DNA of 43,880 nucleotides from DTJG01 sp964532995. Lineage in GTDB: Bacteria; Ratteibacteria; UBA8468; B48-G9; DTJG01. A model generated the notes under the pieces. That model made no database searches, had not been told where the DNA came from, and worked only from the letters and a program-made list of their open reading frames with translations. Location of the stretch: positions 1-43,880 of the forward strand of contig CAZHJN010000013.1 in the NCBI GenBank assembly GCA_964532995.1. The letters are read 5' to 3'. The translations under genes and the position numbers were made by a program. Positions 16,778 to 24,586 of this stretch are shown piece by piece; the first letter of the stretch is position 1, and each line of letters starts with the position of its first letter.

Positions 16778-17942
16778 CCTTACCTCCATTAAAAAACTGT
16801 TTCATTTTTTCAATTGCAACTCTGATTTTCTCTTCATCAATAGTAAGCGCAAATCTAACATATCCTTCTCCTGAAGGTCCAAAACCTATCCCCGGAGTGA
16901 CAATAATATTTGCCCTCAGAAGCAAGTTTTCGGCAAAGGAAAGGGAACTTCCATCAACAGCAAGCCAGAGGTAAAATGTCGCCGACGGTATTTTAACCTT
17001 AAAATTCATATTTTTCAAACCTTCAACCAGAACATCCCTTCTTTTCTGATATATCATTCGCATTCTTTCAACATCATCCTGAGGTCCGGAAAGACACTCA
17101 ATACCCGCTATCTGAATCGCTTCAAAGGTTCCTGAATCTATATTTTCCTTCAGCGTCGCAAGTGCTGAAACAAGTTTCTCATTTCCGCATGCCCATCCAA
17201 TCCTCCATCCTGTCATATTGTATGTTTTTGACAGGGAATGTATTTCTATGCCGATATCCTTTGCTCCAGGAATTGATAAAAAACTCACAGGTCTTTTACC
17301 CTCGTAATAAAGCTCGTGATATGCCGCGTCGTAAACAATGATAATACTGTGTTTTTTGCAGAATGAGATTGCTTCCTTCAAAAAATCAGTCCCGGCACAC
17401 GCTGAGGTGGGATTGTTTGGATAGTTGAGATACATAATTTTTGCTTTCTCAAGCACTGAAGATGGGATCCTGCCGAAATCAGGAAGAAAATCGTTTTCCT
17501 CTTTCAATGGCATAAAATATGGCGTACCTCCTGCCAGGATCGTGCCGATCTGATAAACAGGATAACCCGGTTCAGGAACAAGAGTCACATCTGTGTCATT
17601 CACAAAAGCAAAAGGGAAATGCGCAATCCCTTCTTTTGAACCTATTAAAACACAGATTTCTTTTTCATAATCAAGACTGACATCAGAATATTTCCTGTAA
17701 TAATCAGCTATCGCTTTTCTGAAATCCGACCTGCCTTTTCCGAAGGGATATCTGTGAACAGCAGGGTCTTTAACTGCTTTCCTCATCGCTTCAACTATTC
17801 TTTCGGGAGTTGGCAGGTCAGGATCCCCAACCCCAAAACTGATAACCTGATGCCCCTGAGCAATAAGTTGTTTTCGTTTCCTGTCAATTTCCGCAAAAAG
17901 ATAAGGCGGAAGTTTCTTCATTTTTTCACTGATCTCAAACAT
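16764..17942 (-). CDS. dapL: LL-diaminopimelate aminotransferase
   Basis: A fold-type I PLP aminotransferase that turns tetrahydrodipicolinate directly into LL-diaminopimelate with glutamate. It shows FGVGDPDLPTP near the N terminus, EPGYPVYQIG, YPNNPTSACA, the conserved Asp-Ala-Ala-Tyr segment and SLSKTYNMTGWRIG with the PLP lysine. The next gene upstream is dapB, whose product is the preceding enzyme pathway partner, which favours DapL over general aspartate or alanine aminotransferases. The start is ATG 17942 with AAGGAG 5 nt upstream (392 residues), not the ATG at 17957. It overlaps purE. Confidence 0.85.
   Translation of the reverse strand: MFEISEKMKKLPPYLFAEIDRKRKQLIAQGHQVISFGVGDPDLPTPERIVEAMRKAVKDPAVHRYPFGKGRSDFRKAIADYYRKYSDVSLDYEKEICVLIGSKEGIAHFPFAFVNDTDVTLVPEPGYPVYQIGTILAGGTPYFMPLKEENDFLPDFGRIPSSVLEKAKIMYLNYPNNPTSACAGTDFLKEAISFCKKHSIIIVYDAAYHELYYEGKRPVSFLSIPGAKDIGIEIHSLSKTYNMTGWRIGWACGNEKLVSALATLKENIDSGTFEAIQIAGIECLSGPQDDVERMRMIYQKRRDVLVEGLKNMNFKVKIPSATFYLWLAVDGSSLSFAENLLLRANIIVTPGIGFGPSGEGYVRFALTIDEEKIRVAIEKMKQFFNGGKDGQS
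16783..16787 (-). promoter_or_regulatory. purE: Ribosome binding site setting the purE start
   Basis: GGAGG followed by 5 nt and ATG at 16777, inside the last codons of dapL; the first ATG (16789) overlaps the site itself. Confidence 0.85.
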
Positions 17943-17947
17943 ATCCT

Positions 17948-17953
17948 CTCCTT
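17948..17953 (-). promoter_or_regulatory. dapL: Ribosome binding site setting the dapL start
   Basis: AAGGAG, 5 nt before ATG 17942; the upstream in-frame ATG at 17957 lies too close to this site to use it. Confidence 0.8.
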
Positions 17954-17987
17954 GCAAAAAATGAAAATATGCGCATTTTGAATTATT

Positions 17988-18788
17988 TCAGGATGATTTC
18001 CTGAGCCAGTTTATCACATCAGACATCTGGTAAAATCCTGCTTCTTTCTCAACAATAAATCTGGCAGCTAAAATGGATCCCTGCGCAAAAGATTCTCTGT
18101 TGAAACACCTGTGAGAAATCTCAAGTATCTCCCCCTTTCCTCCAAACAGCACAACATGCTCGCCAACAACCTCTGAAATCCTAACCGCATGTATTCCTAT
18201 CTCCTCAGGACTTCTCTGACCGATATTTCCGGATCTTCCACAGACAAATCCCTCTCTTGAATCCTTTCCTCTAACAGAATTTATTATCTCTCCTATTTTC
18301 AGTGCGGTTCCGCTCGGAGCATCTTTTTTATTGTGGTGATGTGTTTCAATTATTTCCACCTCGTATTCCTTCCCCAATAACTGCGAAGCAATCTCAACAA
18401 GTTTCATCATGATGTTAACACCTATACTCATATTGGGAGAAACGACAACAGGAATTTCCTTTGAAAAAGACCTTATAATATCAATCTGCTCTTTCGAAAA
18501 ACCTGTTGTGCCCACGACTGACTTTAACCCCTTTTTCTTTGCAATCTCGAGATTCATTATAGAAGCTTCCGGAGCTGTAAAATCAATTAGAACATCAGCA
18601 TCAGGACACTGATCAAGATTATCTTTTATAACAAGACCTGAAATAACCTCTGATCCAACCGACGGATGATTTTTTGATTCAAACACCCAGACAGGTTTCA
18701 TATCAGGTGTTTTGCTTAAAAGTGATATTATGGTTGAACCCATTCTTCCACAAGCACCAGCGACCGCAACTCTTATTTCTTTTTTCAT
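17988..18788 (-). CDS. dapB: 4-hydroxy-tetrahydrodipicolinate reductase
   Basis: Reduces hydroxy-tetrahydrodipicolinate with NAD(P)H on the way to diaminopimelate and lysine. The N-terminal Rossmann motif VAGACGRMGS (9-18), the FTAPEA segment and the active-site EIIETHHHNKKDAPSGTA-type motif are all present. The length of 266 residues is typical. The start overlaps the murA stop by 4 nt, linking wall precursor synthesis. With dapL 45 nt downstream, the pair covers the step from dihydrodipicolinate to LL-diaminopimelate. Confidence 0.97.
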   Translation of the reverse strand: MKKEIRVAVAGACGRMGSTIISLLSKTPDMKPVWVFESKNHPSVGSEVISGLVIKDNLDQCPDADVLIDFTAPEASIMNLEIAKKKGLKSVVGTTGFSKEQIDIIRSFSKEIPVVVSPNMSIGVNIMMKLVEIASQLLGKEYEVEIIETHHHNKKDAPSGTALKIGEIINSVRGKDSREGFVCGRSGNIGQRSPEEIGIHAVRISEVVGEHVVLFGGKGEILEISHRCFNRESFAQGSILAARFIVEKEAGFYQMSDVINWLRKSS

Positions 18789-20059
18789 GTCATTGTATCC
18801 TTTTCTTTTCTTATTCTTGCTCCAATTGTACTGAGTTTCTCTTCAAATTTCTGGTATCCTCTGAACAGATGGTAAATTCTTGAGACATATGTGGTTCCCT
18901 CAGCGGCAAGTCCTGCAAGAACCAGCGCAGCGCTTGCACGAAGATCAGAAGCCATCACCCTTGCACCAAAAAGTTTCCTGACACCTTTAACAATGGCTTT
19001 TGCTCCATCAAGACTTATATTTGCACCAAGACGATTCAGCTCACCGGCATGAATAAACCTTTCCGGAAATACCTTTTCAGTAATAACACTCACCCCATCA
19101 GCAAGAGAAAGAAATGCCATCATCTGAGCCTGAAGATCTGTCGGGAAACCAGGATATGCAAGTGTAACAACGTCAACGGATTTCCATCTGTTTTTGCCTT
19201 TCACCGTGATAAAGTTTTTTCCGGTTTTTATCTCAACTCCTGCCTCATTAAGTTTTTCAAGAAAAGCGCCGAGATGAAGTGGCTGACATTTCTCAACAGT
19301 AACACAACCACCGGTTATCGCTCCTGCGACCAAAAATGTTCCTGTTTCAATCCTGTCAGGAATCATACTGTGCTCTGTTCCATGTAAACTTTTTACTCCG
19401 GTAATGGTGATACAGGGTGAACCGATACCATCAATTTTTGCTCCCATTTTAACCAGAAAACGTGCCAGATCAGTTATTTCAGGTTCGCATGCTGCAAATT
19501 CAATCACTGTTGTACCCTTAGCCATTGTTGCCGCACACATAACATTGGCGGTTGCAAGAACACTTGAACCAAATGATCCACCAAGAAAGATGTAATTACC
19601 TTTTAATTTTCCACTTGTTTCAGCCAAAACATAACCACCCTCAACCCGCACATCAACTCCGAGCCTCTGCAATCCTTTTATGTGCAGATCTATGGGCCTT
19701 GAGCCAATAACACATCCTCCAGGAAGGGAAAAACGCGCTTTTCCCATTCTTGCAATAACGGGTCCAAGAAGGGCAATAGAAGCCCTCATTGTTTTGACAA
19801 ACTCATACGGTGCGTCGTACCTGTGAATACCTTTTGGGTCAATTTCAATTGTGGCATTTTTGAAACTTGCTTTTGCTCCAAGGTATTCCAGAATTTTCAG
19901 CATTGTTTTGACATCCTGAAGGTCCGGCACATTGTGAATCACACTTGTGTCTTTTGCCATAATTGAGGCGGCAAGTATTGGAAGAACAGCATTTTTTGCA
20001 CCTGAAGCAGATACATCTCCCTTCAATGTGACACCGCCTTCAATAACAAATCTGTCCAT
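18785..20059 (-). CDS. murA: UDP-N-acetylglucosamine 1-carboxyvinyltransferase
   Basis: Adds enolpyruvate to UDP-GlcNAc, the first committed step of peptidoglycan synthesis. Lys22-Asn23 in SGAKNAVLPIL bind substrate, and GGCVIGSRPID (114-124) carries the catalytic Cys116, so the enzyme should be fosfomycin-sensitive in the usual way. The length of 424 residues is normal. AAAGGAAATT precedes the ATG. It follows prmC by 41 nt, and a possible extended -10 box lies in that gap. Confidence 0.97.
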   Translation of the reverse strand: MDRFVIEGGVTLKGDVSASGAKNAVLPILAASIMAKDTSVIHNVPDLQDVKTMLKILEYLGAKASFKNATIEIDPKGIHRYDAPYEFVKTMRASIALLGPVIARMGKARFSLPGGCVIGSRPIDLHIKGLQRLGVDVRVEGGYVLAETSGKLKGNYIFLGGSFGSSVLATANVMCAATMAKGTTVIEFAACEPEITDLARFLVKMGAKIDGIGSPCITITGVKSLHGTEHSMIPDRIETGTFLVAGAITGGCVTVEKCQPLHLGAFLEKLNEAGVEIKTGKNFITVKGKNRWKSVDVVTLAYPGFPTDLQAQMMAFLSLADGVSVITEKVFPERFIHAGELNRLGANISLDGAKAIVKGVRKLFGARVMASDLRASAALVLAGLAAEGTTYVSRIYHLFRGYQKFEEKLSTIGARIRKEKDTMT

Positions 20060-20080
20060 TAATTTCCTTTTTTTTGATAA

Positions 20081-20089
20081 ATTTTACCA
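20081..20089 (-). promoter_or_regulatory. Possible extended -10 promoter element upstream of murA
   Basis: TGGTAAAAT on the minus strand, of the TGn-TATAAT type, in the 41-bp prmC-murA gap. No convincing -35 box is seen. It could be an internal promoter of the long operon. Confidence 0.3.
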
Positions 20090-20100
20090 CAGATAAAAAC

Positions 20101-21009
20101 TTAATTAAATGTTTTTTTGAGAATGACCACCCTGTCATTACCGCAGATGTCTTTGCAAACAGAAACAAGAGAAAAGTTTGGGTTTTTAAGTTCCCTGAAA
20201 TATCTGACCTGGACAGGCGAAATTTCCATAATCAAAAATCCATCTTTTGAAAGAATTTTTGGAGTTATATCCAGTATTCTATAAAAAATATCCATTCCAT
20301 CTTTGCCACCATAAAGGGAACCAAATGGCTCCTTTCTTATTTCTGGTTCTGCCTGAATTATCTCATCTCCGGTGAGATACGGTGGATTGCTCACAATTAA
20401 TGTAAACTCTGTATACAATCCTTCCGGAATAAGGTCAGCCCGCACAGCAGAAACTCTGGACTGAAGATTATGAAAACAGATATTTTTTCGGGCAAGACTG
20501 ACCGCCTTCTTTGAAATATCCGTCGCAACCACAGTAGCCTCAGGAAAAATTCTGGCGAGAACAATGGCCAGCACACCGCATCCGGTGCAGATGTCAAGAA
20601 TGTCTATTTTTTTATTTCTTTCTTTAATAAATTCCATTGCGCAACTTATAATGGTTTCTGTTTCAGGTCTTGGAATAAAAACACCTTTTGAAATATGAAA
20701 TTTATGATTGTAAAAATATACCTCTTTCAAAAGATACGCAAGCGGAATACGATTGGCTCTTTTTGAAACAAGAAAGAAAAAATCCTGTCTTATTTTTTCT
20801 GTTATGCCGGGTGGATCTATGTAAAGATTGTATCTTTGCGTATTCAGCAGATGTGCAAGTATCAACTCTGATTCAAGCAGTGGTTCAGGAATGCCGGCAT
20901 CAGAAAGTAATTCTTCTGCTCTTCTGAGTAAACAAACTACCTCTGATTCAGGTCTGCCTGGCAGGCGTTTCCTTTGTCCTGATTTTTGAAAGCGCTTGAT
21001 TTGCGGCAA
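20101..21009 (-). CDS. prmC: Release factor glutamine methyltransferase
   Basis: Methylates the GGQ glutamine of release factors using SAM. It has the N-terminal helical domain (about 22-100), motif I DICTGCGVLAI (139-149) and the substrate-amide motif NPPYL (208-212). The length is near normal. The start is uncertain: the open frame reaches back to a TTG at 21009, overlapping the preceding gene by 62 nt, and recognisable PrmC homology begins near residue 22; no good ATG lies between. Its substrate gene prfA is two genes upstream, the usual neighbourhood. Confidence 0.93.
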   Translation of the reverse strand: MPQIKRFQKSGQRKRLPGRPESEVVCLLRRAEELLSDAGIPEPLLESELILAHLLNTQRYNLYIDPPGITEKIRQDFFFLVSKRANRIPLAYLLKEVYFYNHKFHISKGVFIPRPETETIISCAMEFIKERNKKIDILDICTGCGVLAIVLARIFPEATVVATDISKKAVSLARKNICFHNLQSRVSAVRADLIPEGLYTEFTLIVSNPPYLTGDEIIQAEPEIRKEPFGSLYGGKDGMDIFYRILDITPKILSKDGFLIMEISPVQVRYFRELKNPNFSLVSVCKDICGNDRVVILKKTFN

Positions 21010-22777
21010 TTTTGATCACCTGGTTCGGGTCTGATTCAGCAAGGTATCCCAGAAGTTCTGTATAATCCTGGTTTTCATGTCCGGCAAGATAATTGCCAAG
21101 TGTTTTCACAATATCAGCACGAAAATAGATCTCATTTGTATCAGAAGCCGGATAATCTTCCTGAAGCCTGCTGACAAGTTTTTCAATATACTCATAGGAA
21201 CCCAGCTGAGCCCTCACAAGACCATAGTCAAGCTCAAAAGAATTCGCTTTATATTCCTCCCATGCCCTTTCAATTACTGAAAGATGATCGGGTTTGCCGA
21301 TTCTACCCAGAATTTTTATGATAGAGAGAGCCAGGGATTGCTCCTGCTCCTCCTCTGCTCCGGCCTGAGTGAAAGCCGGTTGACCGGGTCCTCCGGGTTG
21401 CATCATCTCAGGCGGAATACCGGGAGTTGGCTGCTCCTCTGATTGAACCGCCGCAGTCCTTGTAACTCCAAGAACCTTTACAGTCCCTGTGCCGTATCTT
21501 TTGACAAGAAGCTGCTGGTTCCTGGTAATCTCTGACTTCAGTGTTTCGATCTGCCTTTCCAGTCTTGAAATTCTTGATTCTTTTGAATTAATATCCTTTT
21601 CAATGGTTCGCAACTGTGCCCGCAATTGCTTTACCTGTTCAGGAGTAAGAATTTCCACAGGTTTCTCACCGGCAGGAGTCTCCGGTGGCGCAATCACCGG
21701 CATCGCAGGCCCTTCCTCACCACCTGGTTGAACGTTTAGTTTATCGTAAATTTCCTGGCGCTGGACACGCAGTTTGGCAATATCGTTTCTCAAAACAAAC
21801 TTTTGCGACTCAAGTTCATCAATTCTTTTTTCAGTCGCTTCAATTCTTTTTTTCGCTTCCTCTCTGACAAGCATTTTATCCGTTACCATTTTATCCAGAA
21901 CATTTTTCAATTTCTCTGCTGCTTCTGGATTCAATGTTTCTGAAAGTCCTGCAAGGGCAACCATCTTTGTATCAAAAAGATAATTTGGACTTTCCAGCAC
22001 ATTGAAAAGATAGTCAACAGCTTCTCTGGTCTGGGTCCTGCCTATGACAAGCAGAAGATTTTTCTTAACATCTTCATTCTTTTCTTTGTCCATCTGAGCG
22101 ATAAACTGGGAAAGATACGGTTCAATCTGGGAAGGTGTCAGGCTGTAAAGAGCTCTGCTTGCTTCTTTTCTCTTTGTCTCAGGTCCAAACCGTGCATCCT
22201 TAACCAGAGCCTCAACTGAAATGGTTTGAACAGGCACAGGACCTGCTTCGGGTTTTTCCACTTTTTCAACCACCTTTTCCACTCCAAGACTCTTTTCCGC
22301 GTTCTGCCATTTCTCCACTATTTCCCTATCCCTGCCAGTATTTTTTATTCTGGCGAGTATCTGTTCTGCCTGTTTTGCCTCATATGTTCCGGGTGCCCCT
22401 GTAATAATTGCCTGGAGTTTTTCTATTGCCTTATCGGTCTGACCGAGCGCAAGATAAGCAATGCCTGCACCAAGATTGTATGCTGGTTTATCCGGCTCAA
22501 TTTCAATTGCTTTTTGATAGTTTTCAAGAGCCTTAGAAAATTCCGCTTTCCTGTAAAAAACTTCGCCGATATAGTAATAAGCAAGTCCGTTTCCAGGGTT
22601 AGATGATGTCTCGCGTTCAAAATACATCCTGGCATCATCAAGTCTGTTCATTGACATTCTTGATATTCCCTTTTTGATATTGTCTGTCATCTCAGCAGAA
22701 ATAGCAAAGCTGCCTGTAAAAAACACAGAAAGCAGGAAAACAAACGAAACGAACCATAATTTTTTATCCCTGTTCAT
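20948..22777 (-). CDS. Secreted TPR / HEAT-repeat / coiled-coil protein of unknown function
   Basis: A 609-residue protein that I do not recognise as a named family. In order: a signal peptide (1-28, ending FAISA), two to three TPR units (about 33-140, with the AYYYIGEVFYRKAEFSKALENY-type pattern), a Lys/Val/Glu/Pro linker, HEAT-like helical repeats (about 190-305), a charged coiled coil (305-350), a Pro-rich break (355-375), a second coiled coil (375-425), a Pro/Gln/Gly-rich linker (440-475) and further HEAT-like repeats (480-600). The composition suggests a periplasmic scaffold for protein-protein contacts. It sits between prfA and prmC, a place usually without an extra gene. GGAGG precedes the ATG, which overlaps prfA by 14 nt. 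Confidence 0.85.
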   Translation of the reverse strand: MNRDKKLWFVSFVFLLSVFFTGSFAISAEMTDNIKKGISRMSMNRLDDARMYFERETSSNPGNGLAYYYIGEVFYRKAEFSKALENYQKAIEIEPDKPAYNLGAGIAYLALGQTDKAIEKLQAIITGAPGTYEAKQAEQILARIKNTGRDREIVEKWQNAEKSLGVEKVVEKVEKPEAGPVPVQTISVEALVKDARFGPETKRKEASRALYSLTPSQIEPYLSQFIAQMDKEKNEDVKKNLLLVIGRTQTREAVDYLFNVLESPNYLFDTKMVALAGLSETLNPEAAEKLKNVLDKMVTDKMLVREEAKKRIEATEKRIDELESQKFVLRNDIAKLRVQRQEIYDKLNVQPGGEEGPAMPVIAPPETPAGEKPVEILTPEQVKQLRAQLRTIEKDINSKESRISRLERQIETLKSEITRNQQLLVKRYGTGTVKVLGVTRTAAVQSEEQPTPGIPPEMMQPGGPGQPAFTQAGAEEEQEQSLALSIIKILGRIGKPDHLSVIERAWEEYKANSFELDYGLVRAQLGSYEYIEKLVSRLQEDYPASDTNEIYFRADIVKTLGNYLAGHENQDYTELLGYLAESDPNQVIKIAANQALSKIRTKETPARQT

Positions 22778-23834
22778 CCCTTCCTCCTTTTCTCAGCGCT
22801 TCAATCAAAATATCAATTTCACCGCTGAGAATGTTCTGAAGATTATAAAGGGTAAGACCTATCCTGTGGTCTGTAACTCTATTCTGAGGGAAATTGTATG
22901 TCCTGATTTTTTCACTTCTGTCTCCGGATTTTATCTGATTTTTTCTCTCCAGGGACATTTTTTGTTCTTTCTGTTTTTTTATCAAATCCTGAAGTCTTGC
23001 CCTCAAAATCTTCATTGCACGGGCGCGATTCTGAATCTGACTTCTTTCATCCTGACAGCTTACAGTAATTCCTGTCGGGATATGGGTTATTCTGACAGCC
23101 GAATATGTTGTATTGACGCTCTGACCGCCATGACCGGAAGAACAGAAGGTTTCTATCTTCAAATCTTCTGGGTTAATTTCAATCTGGTTTTCTTCAACAT
23201 ATGGAAAAACAGCAACTGTTGCCGCAGAAGTGTGAATTCTTCCGGATGCTTCAGTGTCAGGGACCCTTTGAACTCTATGCACACCACTTTCGTACCTGAA
23301 ATTGCCATAGGCATACTCACCATGCACAAGGAAAATTATTTCCTTGAAACCACCAAGTTCTGAAGCATGAAAGTCAAAAACCTCAATTTCCCAATTCTTT
23401 TTTTCGGCAAATTTGCTGTACATTCTGAACAGATCAGCGGCAAAGAGGGCTGCTTCCTGCCCACCGGTTCCCGCGCGTATTTCCACAATGCAATCTTTCT
23501 TATCCTCAGGAGATGAAAAAAAGAATTCTTCAATCTCTTTTTCAATCGCAGCAATCTCATCAGAAATAGCCGCATATTCTTCCTCAACAATCTCAGCAAG
23601 AGACTCATCCTGTTCAAGTTCTTTAAGCTGTTCTATCTTCTGACACAGAGAAAGGTATTTTTTCCCTTTTCCAACAATCTCGCTTATCTCACCCATCCTT
23701 TTTAATTTTTCTCTGTACTCTGAGCTGGAAATACTGGCAGGATCTGAAACAAAAGAAACAAGACTGTCGAATTCAGCATTCAGATTCTCAATCTTCTCAA
23801 TTAAATCAGTCCTTTCTTGAAACCTTATCACCAT
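22764..23834 (-). CDS. prfA: Peptide chain release factor 1
   Basis: Terminates translation at UAA and UAG. With the start at ATG 23834 it has 356 residues, the usual size. Codon-recognition motif PDT (192-194, PxT type of RF1) and the catalytic GGQ (236-238, in GHGGQSVN) are present. A longer frame would begin at 23924, but that adds 30 residues overlapping rpmE with no homology; AGGA lies 6 nt before 23834. The GGQ is the methylation target of PrmC, encoded two genes downstream. Confidence 0.97.
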   Translation of the reverse strand: MVIRFQERTDLIEKIENLNAEFDSLVSFVSDPASISSSEYREKLKRMGEISEIVGKGKKYLSLCQKIEQLKELEQDESLAEIVEEEYAAISDEIAAIEKEIEEFFFSSPEDKKDCIVEIRAGTGGQEAALFAADLFRMYSKFAEKKNWEIEVFDFHASELGGFKEIIFLVHGEYAYGNFRYESGVHRVQRVPDTEASGRIHTSAATVAVFPYVEENQIEINPEDLKIETFCSSGHGGQSVNTTYSAVRITHIPTGITVSCQDERSQIQNRARAMKILRARLQDLIKKQKEQKMSLERKNQIKSGDRSEKIRTYNFPQNRVTDHRIGLTLYNLQNILSGEIDILIEALRKGGRDEQG

Positions 23835-24021
23835 ATCTTTTCCTGAATTTCTCCACCATACCCGCTGTATCAATAATCTTCTGTTTTCCGGTATAGAATG
23901 GATGACAGTTTGAACATATTTCAAGCCTTATTTCTGACCTGGTTGAACGGGTGTTAACAATGTTCCCGCAGGCACAGATAATTTTAGCTTCATTATATGC
24001 TGGATGAATTTTATCTTTCAT
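23806..24021 (-). CDS. rpmE: 50S ribosomal protein L31, zinc-binding form
   Basis: A 71-residue ribosomal protein of the large subunit. It begins MKDKIHPAYNEA and carries cysteines in CACGN and CSNCHPFYTG, the zinc-ligand (C+) pattern. The start ATG 24021 has AGGGAG 6 nt upstream; a longer frame from 24078 adds 19 residues unlike L31. The zinc-binding type is of interest because in many bacteria it is replaced under zinc limitation by a C- paralogue; no second L31 gene is in this window. It overlaps the prfA start region. Confidence 0.96.
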   Translation of the reverse strand: MKDKIHPAYNEAKIICACGNIVNTRSTRSEIRLEICSNCHPFYTGKQKIIDTAGMVEKFRKRYGDKVSRKD

Positions 24022-24586
24022 TTTTTTCTCCCTGTAAAAATTCCGAAAAATCATTTCTGTACATTGGTTTTTCAACATCTGTTATTCCTTCACCACTGAA
24101 ACTCTTGATTTCTTTGCCTTCAATCAAAATTCTCACACCCGCATCAGGTTCAAACTGTGTGGCGGTGAAAACAATCTGAACAAGTCTTCCCTTAATTTCT
24201 GAAATACCCCCTCCGGATTCAATCTCACTGCTGAAATTCAGATAAATCAGATTATCCTGTTTCTTTACATCCAGAACCTGCGCTTCGTCCGGAACACACG
24301 AAATATAACCTGCTGCAATCTCATCTGCTGTTGGTCCGGAAATAAGCTGATTCACAGCAAATCTTATTTTTTCTGAAACATCAGCCACGAAAAACGCCTT
24401 AATCGGTCTTTCCACTGGTACAAGAGACAGTGAACCATCCTGCTTGTTCTGAAAGAAATAAACAACCACTTTCTTTCCAGGAAACAATCCCATGCGCACC
24501 AATCCGAACACAACAAGAAGAACAGCCCATAAGATTAAAAGCCCTAAAACAATTTTTTTTTGAAAACTTACTTTACCAGTTCCCAT
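24011..24586 (-). CDS. GerMN-domain membrane protein
   Basis: About 191 residues. One N-terminal membrane anchor (about residues 11-32 of this start) is followed by an extracytoplasmic domain matching the GerMN pattern: KKVVVYFF, RFAVNQLISGPTADE, LDVKKQDNLIYLNFSSE and VQIVFTATQF. GerMN domains occur in spore germination protein GerM and in lipoproteins such as LpqB, and probably bind peptidoglycan or a surface partner; nothing here suggests sporulation. The start is uncertain: GTG at 24616 is also open, and GGAG lies 16 nt before ATG 24586. It overlaps the isomerase-like gene upstream and rpmE downstream. Confidence 0.75.
   Translation of the reverse strand: MGTGKVSFQKKIVLGLLILWAVLLVVFGLVRMGLFPGKKVVVYFFQNKQDGSLSLVPVERPIKAFFVADVSEKIRFAVNQLISGPTADEIAAGYISCVPDEAQVLDVKKQDNLIYLNFSSEIESGGGISEIKGRLVQIVFTATQFEPDAGVRILIEGKEIKSFSGEGITDVEKPMYRNDFSEFLQGEKNER
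24028..24033 (-). promoter_or_regulatory. rpmE: Ribosome binding site setting the rpmE start
   Basis: AGGGAG, 6 nt before ATG 24021, inside the end of the preceding GerMN gene. Confidence 0.8.

Noticed and set aside
22674..23363. A 229-codon open frame on the plus strand over prfA
   Set aside because: It is antisense to prfA and the TPR/HEAT gene, has no recognisable domain and no ribosome site; prfA in this place is certain.
24021..24078. Longer N terminus for L31
   Set aside because: The extra 19 residues do not resemble L31, and a good ribosome site fits the internal ATG at 24021.
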